Assembly (NCBI RefSeq): GCF_028858515.1
Contig: NZ_JAPJZJ010000001.1
Coordinates: 496,001-560,000, forward strand
Direction of reading: 5' to 3'
Length of the DNA: 64,000 bases
Source of the DNA: Aurantiacibacter sp. D1-12
Lineage (GTDB): Bacteria; Pseudomonadota; Alphaproteobacteria; Sphingomonadales; Sphingomonadaceae
The notes under the pieces are model-generated. The model worked only from the letters and a program-made list of their open reading frames with translations, was not told where the DNA came from and did not search any database. This document shows positions 1-8,931 of this stretch, in pieces (position 1 is the stretch's first letter; every line of letters starts with the position of its first letter). A program made the position numbers and the translations under genes.

Positions 1-639
1 TGGCGCGTGCCAGTTATCGATATCGCCTAGCCGGTCGAGCCGGTAGTCGGTCGGGCCATTCAGCGGCAACACGTCGAGTTCGGCCTCGATCAGATCAATG
101 AAGGGCAGGAACAGCGAGCGGTTCAGGCCATCCTTGTAGAGATCGCTCGGTGGGCGATTGCTTGTCGCGACCACGGTCACGCCTTCATCCTCGATCAATG
201 CTGTGAAGAGCCGCGCCATGATCGCCGCGTCGGCGGTGTTGGTCACCACCATCTCGTCAAAGGCAAGCATCCGCACGTCCTTCGCAATGCGCGCGGCGAC
301 CCGCCTGACGGGGCCCTCGGTCTCCTCCTTGCGTTCCTCGCGGATCAGCTGGTCCACCTCGAGCATGAACTCGTGGAAGTGGACGCGGCGCTTCTCTTCA
401 ATGGCGAGGGCTGAGTGGAACAGGTCCATCAGCATCGACTTGCCGCGCCCTACGCCTCCCCACATGTAGACGCCGCGAGGGGCAACGCGTTTGCGGCTGA
501 AGAACTGGCCCAGCAGACCGCCAGGTTGCTCTGCCTCCAGTTCCTTCTGCAACTGGTTCAGGCGTTCTGCAGCGCGGCGCTGATCCGGATCGGGCCGAAG
601 CTCGCCGGCGGCAATCAGCTTTTCGTAACGCGCCAGCAC
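1..639 (-). CDS. zapE: Cell division ATPase ZapE (AFG1-like), partial, C-terminus cut by window edge
   Basis: An AFG1/ZapE-family P-loop ATPase; in E. coli ZapE acts at the division site under stress, and mitochondrial AFG1 is a related protein. The minus-strand frame is open for 213 codons to the window edge. It begins at GTG 639, four bases after the sdhB stop. The N-terminus (LARYEKLIAAGELRPDPDQ) is typical of the family. Walker A is GGVGRGKS at residues 61-68. The Walker B-like segment reads LAFDEM, and the sensor-like segment ATSNRPPSDLYKDGL follows. No ATG is available in frame nearby, so GTG is chosen. The close spacing to sdhB implies one transcript. The C-terminal end is outside the window. 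Confidence 0.88.
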   Translation of the reverse strand, partial: MLARYEKLIAAGELRPDPDQRRAAERLNQLQKELEAEQPGGLLGQFFSRKRVAPRGVYMWGGVGRGKSMLMDLFHSALAIEEKRRVHFHEFMLEVDQLIREERKEETEGPVRRVAARIAKDVRMLAFDEMVVTNTADAAIMARLFTALIEDEGVTVVATSNRPPSDLYKDGLNRSLFLPFIDLIEAELDVLPLNGPTDYRLDRLGDIDNWHAP

Positions 640-643
640 CGAC

Positions 644-1426
644 CTAAATGGCGCGCTCGGCCTGCATCTTCTTGATCTCTGCGATGGCGCGTGCGGGGCT
701 GAGACCCTTGGGGCACACGTTCGCGCAGTTCATGATCGTGTGGCAGCGATAGAGGCGGAAGGGGTCTTCCAGATCGTCCAGACGCTCACCGGTCATCTCG
801 TCGCGGCTGTCAGCCAGCCAGCGATAGGCCTGCAGCAGGATTGCCGGACCAAGGAACTTGTCCGAATTCCACCAGTAGCTAGGGCACGAAGTCGAGCAGC
901 AGGCACACAGGATGCACTCGTAAAGGCCGTCCAGCTTCTCGCGCTGTTCGGGCGATTGCAGGCGTTCCTTGCCGCTCGGCGTGTTGGAGACGGTTTGCAG
1001 CCACGGGCGGATGCTGGCGTACTGCGCGTAGAAGTGGGCGAAATCGGGCACAAGGTCCTTCACCACATCCATGTGCGGCAGCGGCGTGATGCGGACCGAA
1101 CCTTTCAGGTCCTCGATCGCAGTCGTGCAGGCGAGGCCGTTTTTGCCGTTCATGTTCATCGAGCACGAACCGCAGATCCCCTCGCGACAGGACCGGCGGA
1201 AGGTCAGAGACGGGTCGATCTCGTTCTTGATCTTGAACAGCGCGTCCAGAACCATCGGGCCGCAATTGTCGAGGTCCACCTCGAACGTATCGTAGCGCGG
1301 GTTCTCGCCGCTATCCGGATCGTAGCGGTAGATCTGAAAGCTCTTCACCCGACCCGCTCCATCGGCCTTGTGGACCTTGCCAGCCTTGTTGATCTTGCTG
1401 TTCTTGGGGAGAGTGAAAGTCGCCAT
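644..1426 (-). CDS. sdhB: Succinate dehydrogenase iron-sulfur subunit
   Basis: Iron-sulfur subunit of complex II, carrying electrons from the SdhA flavin to the SdhC/D quinone site at the inner face of the membrane. It is 260 residues, the family's usual length. The plant-type [2Fe-2S] cysteines lie at about residues 80, 85, 88 and 100 (CREGICGSC…C). The C-terminal ferredoxin domain has [12 protein letters not shown] and [14 protein letters not shown], which bind the [4Fe-4S] and [3Fe-4S] clusters. No sdhA, sdhC or sdhD lies beside it: upstream is a 257-bp gap and then a divergent dehydrogenase gene, so sdhB appears to have its own promoter and to be co-transcribed with zapE. Confidence 0.97.
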   Translation of the reverse strand: MATFTLPKNSKINKAGKVHKADGAGRVKSFQIYRYDPDSGENPRYDTFEVDLDNCGPMVLDALFKIKNEIDPSLTFRRSCREGICGSCSMNMNGKNGLACTTAIEDLKGSVRITPLPHMDVVKDLVPDFAHFYAQYASIRPWLQTVSNTPSGKERLQSPEQREKLDGLYECILCACCSTSCPSYWWNSDKFLGPAILLQAYRWLADSRDEMTGERLDDLEDPFRLYRCHTIMNCANVCPKGLSPARAIAEIKKMQAERAI

Positions 1427-1544
1427 ATTCCGTCCGCTTGTTTGCAGGTGTGATCCCCATTTAGCCGCTGTGTCAGTGAGGGCAAGGCGGACCTTCGTTC
1501 AAAGCCCGGTTTTTCGCGCGTTTCCGGTGTAAACCCAACTAACC

Positions 1545-1564
1545 TGATACACTTGATACAGTGT
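1545..1564. promoter_or_regulatory. Operator-like dyad between sdhB and the SDR gene
   Basis: The 257-bp divergent region between sdhB and the dehydrogenase gene contains the inverted repeat ACACT-TGATAC-AGTGT (1549-1564). It overlaps a direct repeat of TGATACA (1545-1551 and 1554-1560). TTGATA within it could also serve as a -35 element for the rightward gene. The regulator is unknown. The rest of the gap shows no gene. Confidence 0.3.
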
Positions 1565-1683
1565 CCTGAGGACGAAAACACGAGCTGCAAACGCTGGACG
1601 AGAACTACGGCAGGTTGGAGAGGTTACATCGGCCATCCAGTCCGCGTAGATCGCGCGCAACTCTGTAGGAAAGGCAAAGCGTC

Positions 1684-2400
1684 ATGCGATGGGACTCGGC
1701 GGCCATATTTGGGGCAAGCGGCGGTATCGGCGCGGCGATGGCCATGGCGCTGGCTGGCGAGGGCACACAAGTCTTTGCCGGGTCGTGCAGTGGTTACGTT
1801 CCGGAGCATGCCAATATCGAACCCTTTCGTTTCAATCTTACCGATGAAAAGAGCATCGAAGTAGCCGTAGAGCCGTGGAAGGACGCGCCGCCAGAACTGG
1901 TCGTTGTCGCCAGCGGCGTGCTGACCTTGCCCGATGGCACTGGGCCAGAGCGCAGCTTCCGCCATGTCGAACCAGCCGCGATGGCGCAGATGTTCGCCCT
2001 CAATACCGTTGGGCCTGCACTCATCGCGAAGCACGTTCTGCCGCTTTTCCCGCGCGATCGGGCCTCCACGTTCGCGGCCCTGTCCGCACGCGTCGGATCG
2101 ATCAGCGATAACCGTATCGGCGGATGGCATTCCTATCGCGCGAGCAAGGCGGCACTCAATATGCTGATCCGCAACTACGCCATTGAAATGGGCCGCACGC
2201 ATAAGCAGGCGATCATTGCGGGACTGCATCCGGGAACGGTCGATACGGCGTTGTCAGAACCGTTCCAGAAGAACCTGCCGGATGGGCAACTGACCGACGC
2301 AGATCAAGCTGCGAGCAACCTGATTGGAGTGCTTGCAGGCCTGTCGCCGGAAACCTCGGGTGACGTATTCGACTGGAAAGGCGAGCGGGTGCCAGAGTAG
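1684..2400 (+). CDS. SDR-family NAD(P)-dependent oxidoreductase
   Basis: A classical short-chain dehydrogenase/reductase of 238 residues. The Rossmann glycine motif GASGGIG lies near residue 10. The catalytic Ser precedes the YRASK motif (YxxxK) near residue 155. The acidic/NTDV region is modified (VVASGVL). The overall layout resembles the small C-factor-like SDRs rather than a known biosynthetic enzyme, so the substrate cannot be assigned. The start has a good ribosome-binding site (AGGAAAGG) a few bases upstream. It diverges from sdhB and is followed 73 bp later by a small secreted protein. Confidence 0.85.
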   Translation: MRWDSAAIFGASGGIGAAMAMALAGEGTQVFAGSCSGYVPEHANIEPFRFNLTDEKSIEVAVEPWKDAPPELVVVASGVLTLPDGTGPERSFRHVEPAAMAQMFALNTVGPALIAKHVLPLFPRDRASTFAALSARVGSISDNRIGGWHSYRASKAALNMLIRNYAIEMGRTHKQAIIAGLHPGTVDTALSEPFQKNLPDGQLTDADQAASNLIGVLAGLSPETSGDVFDWKGERVPE

Positions 2401-2473
2401 CGAGCGAGTATCCCGATTGTGGATCCGTGAATTTGGACGTATATTCAGAAGCTAGCAATTCGGGAATGCGCTG

Positions 2474-2995
2474 ATGGACCTCGCCAAAATTCTATCCGCA
2501 GCAGTGCTTTTGGCCGCAACTTCTGCCCCTGCTAGCGCGCAGGACGCTGCGGCTGAGCCGGTCTTCGGGACAGTGAGTTTCCACGCAGAATCCCGCAATG
2601 ATCCGCTGCAGCTCAGCGTTATCGCAGGTGGCGTAATCGACATCTATGAAAGCCTGATGGCTCCCTTTGAAGAAGAGGAGCCGAGCGAGGAGTTCTACGC
2701 CGCGACAGATATGTGTGATGGTAGTGTCAGCAGTGCGCCCAGCGTTGTGCTGACCTACACCGCTGGGGATGCGATGCTTATCATCTCAGCAGGGTCTGAT
2801 GGTGACACGACACTTTTTGTCATGGGACCGAACGGTGAGATATTCTGTAGCGACGATGATGGCGTAGGAGCCTTCAATCCATCGGTCACAGTCGAAGAAC
2901 CGGTCACCGGTAGATACGCGATCTGGGTCGGCTCTTACGATTTTGACGAAAGGCCAGTCGCTGATCTTCAGTTTTCGTCGCGCGAAAGCCTTTAG
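2474..2995 (+). CDS. Small exported protein of unknown function
   Basis: I do not recognise this 173-residue protein. The first 22 residues form a Sec signal peptide ending APASA-QD, so it should be periplasmic or secreted. The mature part is acidic and beta-rich, with two cysteines (DMCDG and IFCSDDD) about 40 residues apart that could form a disulfide. The C-terminal half (LTYTAGDAMLIISAGSDGD, then YAIWVGSYD) resembles pre-peptidase C-terminal (PPC-type) beta sandwiches, but this is only an impression. Its stop codon interleaves with the stop of the convergent ATP-grasp gene. Confidence 0.72.
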   Translation: MDLAKILSAAVLLAATSAPASAQDAAAEPVFGTVSFHAESRNDPLQLSVIAGGVIDIYESLMAPFEEEEPSEEFYAATDMCDGSVSSAPSVVLTYTAGDAMLIISAGSDGDTTLFVMGPNGEIFCSDDDGVGAFNPSVTVEEPVTGRYAIWVGSYDFDERPVADLQFSSRESL

Positions 2996-4008
2996 CCGCT
3001 AATCAAACCATTCCGCCGCCAGCACTCCGCAAGAAGTGTTTCGAGCAGATCAGCATGGCTGAAACCAGCCTGCGCAGCCGCTTTCGCCATCACCTTTTCC
3101 GACCACAGGTTGCAGTTCAGATTGATCTCGATGAAATTGATGTCACCGGTGTTCAGGTCGACACGGAACTCGATACGGCCGTAGTCGAACGGCAGCAGTT
3201 CGCGCGCGTAGGCCTTGGCCATTTCTTCGATCTTTGGTGCCAGTTCGGCATGATCGAAACGCTTTAGTGAGGCCTTCTCGGAGTTCTGGACGAGGTCACG
3301 TTTCTCGTAATAGGTCCACAGCTTCTGGGTATTCTCGCGCTCATACCAGAGCATGGGGAGGGCGGTTGGTTCGTTGTCGAGCGTGATGAACGCGCACTGC
3401 ACGTCGTACCCATCGAGATAGGGCTCGACGATGGCGTCGTGGCCCTGTCCGTGAATGTCCGCGATGGCATTGGTCACGCCGTTCCAGTCGAAGGCATCGG
3501 AAATGCCCCAGCTGGCCGAGCTCGCATTGGGCTTGATCACCCACCGGCCATCGGGAGAGGGCGGCAGATCTGCCTCCAGAATAGGTGCGCCACGGCGATA
3601 GCAGAACCATGGGGCGGTTGGCACACCGGCGTGGGTCGCAACGAGTTTGGACACTGACTTGTCATCACCCAGGCCGCGCAGGAACGGCATCGCACCCAGA
3701 TAAGGAATGCGATGCATGTTGCAGAGCGTCGGGATCACCATTTCGCTGTTCACGAAACCACCGCGGTTGAGCAGCGGGAAGACGAAATCGACATCGGGCC
3801 GTTCGAACAGCACATCGTAGCTGTTGGCGAACTGCAGGTTGAGACCAAGTCCCTCAAGCGTCGTGCGCACCTCATGGTGATAGATCGCGTGATTGCCATC
3901 TTCCGGGTGCATTCCGCCGCCCCACAGCGCGTGCTTCGCCATAAACAGCATGCGCACACGCTCTTTGGCTTCATCCGGAATGCGCAGAGGTTCTATTGCG
4001 GTGGTCAT
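2992..4008 (-). CDS. ATP-grasp protein, D-Ala–D-Ala-ligase-like
   Basis: A 338-residue protein with the layout of the ATP-grasp / D-alanine–D-alanine ligase superfamily. It has an N-terminal domain ending in a glycine-rich GGFVNSE segment, an ATP-binding lysine region (RWVIKPNASSASWGISD) and a C-terminal metal-binding segment (RIEFRVDLNTGDINFIEINLNCN). The usual E-x-N-x-NPG end of Ddl is EINLNCNLWSE, so this is not a housekeeping Ddl; it could ligate another amino or carboxylic acid. It lies 68 bp downstream of a nucleotidyltransferase-like gene, which follows rne; all three read leftward and are probably co-transcribed. The substrate is unknown. Confidence 0.8.
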   Translation of the reverse strand: MTTAIEPLRIPDEAKERVRMLFMAKHALWGGGMHPEDGNHAIYHHEVRTTLEGLGLNLQFANSYDVLFERPDVDFVFPLLNRGGFVNSEMVIPTLCNMHRIPYLGAMPFLRGLGDDKSVSKLVATHAGVPTAPWFCYRRGAPILEADLPPSPDGRWVIKPNASSASWGISDAFDWNGVTNAIADIHGQGHDAIVEPYLDGYDVQCAFITLDNEPTALPMLWYERENTQKLWTYYEKRDLVQNSEKASLKRFDHAELAPKIEEMAKAYARELLPFDYGRIEFRVDLNTGDINFIEINLNCNLWSEKVMAKAAAQAGFSHADLLETLLAECWRRNGLISG

Positions 4009-4076
4009 CGGCAGTCCCTTGTCCGTGCGATTGTCTGGGCGCGTTTACGCCGGGCCACTTTCACACGCAATGGCTG

Positions 4077-4904
4077 TTAGGCGTCGGGATCAATTACCGG
4101 CTTGGGAATATCCATGCCCAGGCGTTGGCCGAGCACCCATTCGGCGACCGAATAGGTGCGTGCATTGTCGACATCGACTGCCAGCGCTCCGTCTTCGAAT
4201 ATGACCGGTTGAATATCGAGGCCGAAACGCTTGCTGATGCGTTGCAGGCCTTGGGGAAGGGTGATGAGCTTGAGGCCCATTAGGATGATGTTGAACAGGC
4301 CGAAGGCGCGGACCATGCGGCCCTTGTTTGACATGAATTGTCCGCCTTCGCGGAAGATCTCTGCCGCATTGACGCTCTTTTGTCCGTTGATCCCGAACAG
4401 GTTGCAGCTGGCGTAGCCTGCGTCTTTGAAGTCATAGAAGCCGCGCTGGCCCTGACGGTGCACGGCCCAGACCCGCTCTCGCGTGGTCAGGCTGATGATA
4501 CCGTCGCATTGTACAAGCGTGGATCGCGCCTGTTCGAAGCCTTCGGGTGTCAGCAGCACATTGTCTGCCGTGGTGATGATGAACGGGCTATCTTCACCCT
4601 TCATTGCGCCGATGACGCTTTCGACGATATTCTCGTCCGAATTCATGAGGGTGATGGGTACGCCGCGAGCTCGAAAAGACTCGAGTACGGGATCGACCTG
4701 TTCCTGCCCGTCCGGTTCCAGCACCACGCGAATTTCCTCGACCGCAGGTGCAGCGGTGAGGACCTCCAACACATGCGCGATCAGCGGGCGTCCGCAGATC
4801 GGTACAATGGCCTTGTGGCTCACGCCTGCGCGCTCAGCGAGGGGGTTAACTACCCCGGTTCGCTGAGCGGCAAGAACGATTACTTTTACTGGAGTTTCAG
4901 TCAT
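4077..4904 (-). CDS. NTP-transferase (GT-A fold) protein of unknown substrate
   Basis: A 275-residue protein resembling MobA/GlmU-type nucleotidyltransferases. It starts with VKVIVLAAQRTG, followed by KAIVPICGRPLIAHVL, the sugar-nucleotide 'K-x-(V/L)-P-(V/I)-x-G-(K/R)-P-L-I' signature. A likely metal-binding aspartate sits in TTADNVLLT. The glycine-rich loop is degenerate compared with GGxGTR. It ends with a hydrophobic stretch near residues 205-220 and an extra C-terminal segment. Its start lies 26 bp after the rne stop, and an ATP-grasp gene follows. The pair may build a small activated compound, but no pathway can be named. Confidence 0.78.
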   Translation of the reverse strand: MTETPVKVIVLAAQRTGVVNPLAERAGVSHKAIVPICGRPLIAHVLEVLTAAPAVEEIRVVLEPDGQEQVDPVLESFRARGVPITLMNSDENIVESVIGAMKGEDSPFIITTADNVLLTPEGFEQARSTLVQCDGIISLTTRERVWAVHRQGQRGFYDFKDAGYASCNLFGINGQKSVNAAEIFREGGQFMSNKGRMVRAFGLFNIILMGLKLITLPQGLQRISKRFGLDIQPVIFEDGALAVDVDNARTYSVAEWVLGQRLGMDIPKPVIDPDA

Positions 4905-4930
4905 ATCCAGCGGTTACCTAAGTTGCGCGA

Positions 4931-7576
4931 TCACTCGCCAAAAGTGCGCTGCCACCAGCCGCCGCGCTTGGGCTTGCCATCATCATTGCTGGCATCGCCT
5001 TCTGCAGCGGTTTCGGCAGGCGCTTCATCCGCCTTTGGCTGCGCCTTCTTGCGCGGTGCACGCTTGGCTTTTGGCTTGGGCTTTTCCTCAGCTTCAGCTT
5101 CTGGAGTGGGAGCGTCCTCGGCAGCCGTATCGGCTTCCTCGGTCTTCTTCTTGCGCGTGCGACGCTTGGGCTTTGGCTTTTCCTCGGCCTCTGTCGCAGT
5201 TTCTTCTGCAGGAGCTTCAGCTTCGGCCTCGTCCTTCTTCTTGCGAGTGCGGCGCTTGGGCTTAGGTTTTTCTTCCGCCTCGGCTTCTGTAGCAGGCTCT
5301 TCGGCGGGAGTGTCGTCGCTCTCGTCATTGCCCTCGGTAACCTCGGCAGCTTTCTTCTTACCGCCACGCCCGCGACCACCACGGCGGCGACGTTTGGGCT
5401 TCTCTTCGCCGTCGGACGATTCCTCGTCGTTGTCGGTCGAGTTGTCTTCGTCCGATGCCTCTTCGTCAGAGCTGTTTTCTTCGTTCGCCTTGCGGTTCTT
5501 TCCGCGACCACGGCCACCGCGACGACGCCGGCGACGCTTCTTCTTCGGTGCGTCATCATCGTCTTCATCGTTGTCGGCGGGGAGGTTGTCTTCCTCCTCT
5601 TCGTCGTCAACAATCGGCTCGAACTTGGGGGCTTCGGTTGGCTTGGGGCCGGACGACTGGACGCGCATCTTGGCGCCTTCGTCTTCGCCTTCGGGCTTCA
5701 CTTCCACAGTCACGCCATAACGCTCTTCAATCTCTGCAAGATCGGCGCGTTTCGCGTTGAGCAGGTAAACCGCTGCTTCTGTGGAAGCGAACAGTGTGAT
5801 GACCGTTCCCTTACCCTTGGCAGCTTCATCCTCGATCACGCGGAGTGCAGACAGACCGGCACTGGAGGCGGTGCGGACAAGACCCGTGCCATCACAATGC
5901 GGGCATTCGCGGGTAGAGGCCTCGAGCACGCCGGTGCGCAGGCGCTGGCGGCTCATTTCCATCAAGCCGAAGCCCGAAATACGTCCGACCTGAATGCGCG
6001 CGCGGTCGTTCTTGAGCGCGTCTTTCATCGCACGCTCTACCTTGCGGACGTTGCCGCTGCGATCCATGTCGATGAAGTCGATGACCACGAGGCCCGCCAT
6101 GTCACGCAGGCGCAGCTGGCGAGCGATTTCCTTGGCGGCTTCAAGGTTGGTGTGCAACGCAGTCTGCTCGATGCCGTGTTCCTTGGTGGAACGGCCCGAG
6201 TTGATGTCGATGCTGACCAGTGCCTCGGTCGGGTTGATCACCAGGTAACCACCCGACTTCAGCTGAACTTCGGGCGCATACATCGCCGAAAGCTGGTCTT
6301 CCGCGCCGTATCGCTGGAACAGCGGGACCGGGTCATTATAGGCTTTCACCCGGCGTGCATGGCTAGGCATCAGCAGTTTCATGAAGGCCTTGGCAGATTT
6401 GTAGCCCGCTTCGCCTTCCACCATCACTTCTTCAATCTCGCGATTGTAGATGTCGCGGATCGCGCGTTTGATCAGGTCCGAATCCGAATGGATCATCGTC
6501 GGCGCGCTCGATCCCATCGTGCGCTCGCGAATCTCGTCCCACAGACGGGCGAGGTAGTCGAAATCGCGCTTGATCTCGGTCTTGGTGCGCGAAAGGCCGG
6601 CGGTGCGTACGATCAGGCCCATCGTCTTGGGTAGCGAGAGATCGCTGACAATGCTTTTCAGGCGCTTGCGGTCCGAACCGCTGTTGATCTTGCGTGAAAT
6701 CCCGCCGCCGTGGCTGGAATTGGGCATGAGCACGCAATAGCGACCGGCGAGGCTGAGATATGTGGTGAGGGCCGCGCCCTTGTTGCCACGCTCTTCCTTG
6801 ACGACCTGGACGAGCAGTACCTGGCGGCGCTGGATGACGTCCTGGATTTTGTAGCGACGACGCAGTGCCTGGCGCTTTGCGCGCGCTTCGTCGATTTCCT
6901 TTGCCCGGCTGCCGCGCTTGCCATTGCCACGACCGCCCTGGCGGCGGCCACGCTGGTGCTTTCCGCGACCGCGACCACCACGCCCGCGACGCTTGGGCTT
7001 GTCACCTTCTTCCGAATCGTCCTCATCTTCGGAGGACTCGTCATCGCCATCCTCGTCATCGCCATCCTCGTCATCGTCTTCTTCTTCGGAATCGTCGTCC
7101 TCGTCATCGTCTTCATTCGACTCATCCCCTTCGAGATGGCCTTCTTCGATGGTGGCGACGTGTTCCTTGTCGCTGGTGTCGATTTCTTCGAGCGCGACAT
7201 CATCCTCGCTCACTTCTTCCTCTTCGGGAGAAGCGGTGGTGTCTTCTTCCTCGTCCTCTTCGGCGCGAAGCTTGGCTTCTTCTTCAGCTGCCGCCGCTTC
7301 TTCAGCGAGTAGGGCTTCGCGATCCTCTGCCGGGATCTGGTAATAGTCGGGATGGATTTCGCTGAAAGCGAGGAAACCGTGACGATTGCCGCCAAAATCC
7401 ACGAAGGCCGCCTGCAAGGACGGTTCGACGCGAGTAACTTTGGCTAGATAGATATTTCCTTTGATCTGCTTGTGTTCAGCAGATTCAAAATCGAACTCCT
7501 CAATCCGGTTTCCCTTGAGTACCGCCACCCGCGTTTCTTCGGGGTGGCGCGCATCGATAAGCATGCGCGTTGCCAT
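4931..7576 (-). CDS. rne: Ribonuclease E
   Basis: Endoribonuclease E/G family: cleaves single-stranded AU-rich RNA, matures rRNA and tRNA and scaffolds the degradosome. I place the start at ATG 7576 (MATRMLIDARHPEE), with GGAGAA eight bases upstream; an in-frame TTG at 7594 is not needed. The S1 domain is split by an insert of about 170 residues, first very acidic (runs of D/E), then RG-rich basic. The catalytic region has VVIDFIDMDRSGNVRKVE and the zinc-link ECPHCDGTG. The last ~230 residues alternate acidic stretches with KPKRRTRKKK repeats, typical of a disordered degradosome scaffold, and end GGWWQRTFGE. Its low complexity yields long spurious antisense frames. Confidence 0.96.
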   Translation of the reverse strand: MATRMLIDARHPEETRVAVLKGNRIEEFDFESAEHKQIKGNIYLAKVTRVEPSLQAAFVDFGGNRHGFLAFSEIHPDYYQIPAEDREALLAEEAAAAEEEAKLRAEEDEEEDTTASPEEEEVSEDDVALEEIDTSDKEHVATIEEGHLEGDESNEDDDEDDDSEEEDDDEDGDDEDGDDESSEDEDDSEEGDKPKRRGRGGRGRGKHQRGRRQGGRGNGKRGSRAKEIDEARAKRQALRRRYKIQDVIQRRQVLLVQVVKEERGNKGAALTTYLSLAGRYCVLMPNSSHGGGISRKINSGSDRKRLKSIVSDLSLPKTMGLIVRTAGLSRTKTEIKRDFDYLARLWDEIRERTMGSSAPTMIHSDSDLIKRAIRDIYNREIEEVMVEGEAGYKSAKAFMKLLMPSHARRVKAYNDPVPLFQRYGAEDQLSAMYAPEVQLKSGGYLVINPTEALVSIDINSGRSTKEHGIEQTALHTNLEAAKEIARQLRLRDMAGLVVIDFIDMDRSGNVRKVERAMKDALKNDRARIQVGRISGFGLMEMSRQRLRTGVLEASTRECPHCDGTGLVRTASSAGLSALRVIEDEAAKGKGTVITLFASTEAAVYLLNAKRADLAEIEERYGVTVEVKPEGEDEGAKMRVQSSGPKPTEAPKFEPIVDDEEEEDNLPADNDEDDDDAPKKKRRRRRRGGRGRGKNRKANEENSSDEEASDEDNSTDNDEESSDGEEKPKRRRRGGRGRGGKKKAAEVTEGNDESDDTPAEEPATEAEAEEKPKPKRRTRKKKDEAEAEAPAEETATEAEEKPKPKRRTRKKKTEEADTAAEDAPTPEAEAEEKPKPKAKRAPRKKAQPKADEAPAETAAEGDASNDDGKPKRGGWWQRTFGE

Positions 7577-8058
7577 TGAATATTCTCCGGGCAAGTCCCG
7601 CCGCAGCAGAGGGGCCGGTTGAAGCCGGTCCGCTTGGAGGAAGTTGCCGATTTGTGTGAGCCCCGGCGGTGTGCCGCGCGGGAATAATGATCGCTCTGCC
7701 GCCGTTCTTCACGGATGAAGTCGTGCTGGCAGGGTGACGAAACGTGTCTGACGCGATGCGAAGGCGCAGGATTTCTGACTGCGCTGGAAAAGCCGCAGCC
7801 GCCACACACCCTGCGGTGCGCGGAGTGGCTAACTGGCTTGTGCTTTGCATTGCGGCATCAACCTGTAATCAGTCCGGCATATGGCAGGAGGCCTGCCGGA
7901 TAAGTCTCGGGATACATGGGTATCCGATAAGATTTTGCTAGCATCGGTGGATAGGCTCGGCAACCTTATTGCGCGACTTGGCAAAAATCATTTGGCATGC
8001 TGTTAAGGATACCACGCCTTTTCGGATGGCGGATTGCAGGGAAGGGCAACACTCGGGC
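7577..8058. promoter_or_regulatory. Divergent rne/amidase promoter region with nested inverted repeats
   Basis: This 480-bp gap has no convincing gene. It holds GGCAGG-AGG-CCTGCC (7883-7897), nested inside TCCGGCA…TGCCGGA, and a perfect dyad GGATAC-ATGG-GTATCC (7910-7925); a GGATACC copy recurs near 8009. It must contain the promoters for rne (leftward) and the amidase (rightward). If rne transcription starts near or upstream of the dyads, the leader would be roughly 300-350 nt and structured. That would recall the long 5' UTR through which E. coli RNase E autoregulates, but this comparison is inference. Confidence 0.45.
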
Positions 8059-8931
8059 ATGAGCTATCGCATCCAGTTGGGCTTGCTCTTCGCCTTTCCG
8101 GTGTTGCTGATCGGTGCGCTGTACGCACTCGGGGCAGCGATTCCCGTTCCCGTTCTGGGGCGTGCTTATGTCATCGAGTTTCCGCTGCCGGAGCCAGGAG
8201 CAACCATTGGTCTGCCTGATGTTGCCGGGCCGGACGACCTCACCCGGCCGCTTGTCGTGATTGATGCAGGGCATGGCGGCCCTGATCCGGGCACTGTCGG
8301 GGAGGACATCTACGAAAAGACGATCGTACTCGGCCTCGCGAGAGCACTGCGTGACAGGCTGGTGGAAGAAGGCGGCATCCGTGTTGCGATGACGCGCGAG
8401 GATGACAGCTTTATCGTCCTCGAGGAACGCGCCGAAATTGCCCGTCAGCTGGGGGCGGATCTGTTCATCTCCATCCATGCCGATTCTGCAGGCGATCAGG
8501 AAGGAGTGGAAGGTGCAAGCATCTATACCTTGTCGGACACGGCATCATCCGAAGCAGCAGCGCGTTTTGCCGAGCGTGAGAACGATGCGGATGTGGTCAA
8601 CGGAGTTGATCTGTCGGGTACTGATGCGGCGGTGAACGCTATTCTGGTGGAATTGTCACAGCGCCGGACTGTCGAGCAGTCAGCCGAATTCGCCTCGCTG
8701 ATCGAACGCGAAGGGGCAGGGATCCTACGCTTCCACCCACAGACGCGGCGATCCGCGGCCCTGGCCGTTCTGCGCGCTCCCGATGTGCCCGCGGTTCTTT
8801 ATGAAGCGGGCTTCGTTACCAATCCGGACGAGGCGAGGGCGCTTGCATCGGCAGAGGGGCAGGAGCAGTTTGCCGGAGTGTTGGCGCGCGCCATCCGCAT
8901 CTACTTTGCCCGCCAATCGGGTGTAGAATAG
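8059..8931 (+). CDS. N-acetylmuramoyl-L-alanine amidase (Amidase_3)
   Basis: Zinc-dependent amidase that cuts the bond between N-acetylmuramic acid and L-alanine in peptidoglycan during division or remodelling. The start is set at ATG 8059 (MSYRIQLGLL), which places an N-terminal hydrophobic anchor at residues 7-29. Upstream in-frame codons would add an uncharacteristic charged leader. The Amidase_3 motifs are present: VVIDAGHGGPDPG (zinc His), the EKT glutamate, SIHADSA (zinc His) and VLYEAGFVTNPDEA (catalytic Glu). It is 290 residues and appears to lack an AMIN domain. It lies directly upstream of PBP1A, the usual alphaproteobacterial order. Confidence 0.93.
   Translation: MSYRIQLGLLFAFPVLLIGALYALGAAIPVPVLGRAYVIEFPLPEPGATIGLPDVAGPDDLTRPLVVIDAGHGGPDPGTVGEDIYEKTIVLGLARALRDRLVEEGGIRVAMTREDDSFIVLEERAEIARQLGADLFISIHADSAGDQEGVEGASIYTLSDTASSEAAARFAERENDADVVNGVDLSGTDAAVNAILVELSQRRTVEQSAEFASLIEREGAGILRFHPQTRRSAALAVLRAPDVPAVLYEAGFVTNPDEARALASAEGQEQFAGVLARAIRIYFARQSGVE

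Noticed and set aside
4338-5720. Long rightward Ser/Arg-rich open frame opposite the rne C-terminus
   Set aside because: It is the antisense shadow of the Glu/Lys/Arg low-complexity tail of RNase E; composition is repetitive and no family is recognisable.
6710-7365. Several overlapping rightward frames opposite the rne S1 insert
   Set aside because: Shadows of the D/E and RG runs; all three antisense frames stay open because of biased codons, which signals composition rather than coding.
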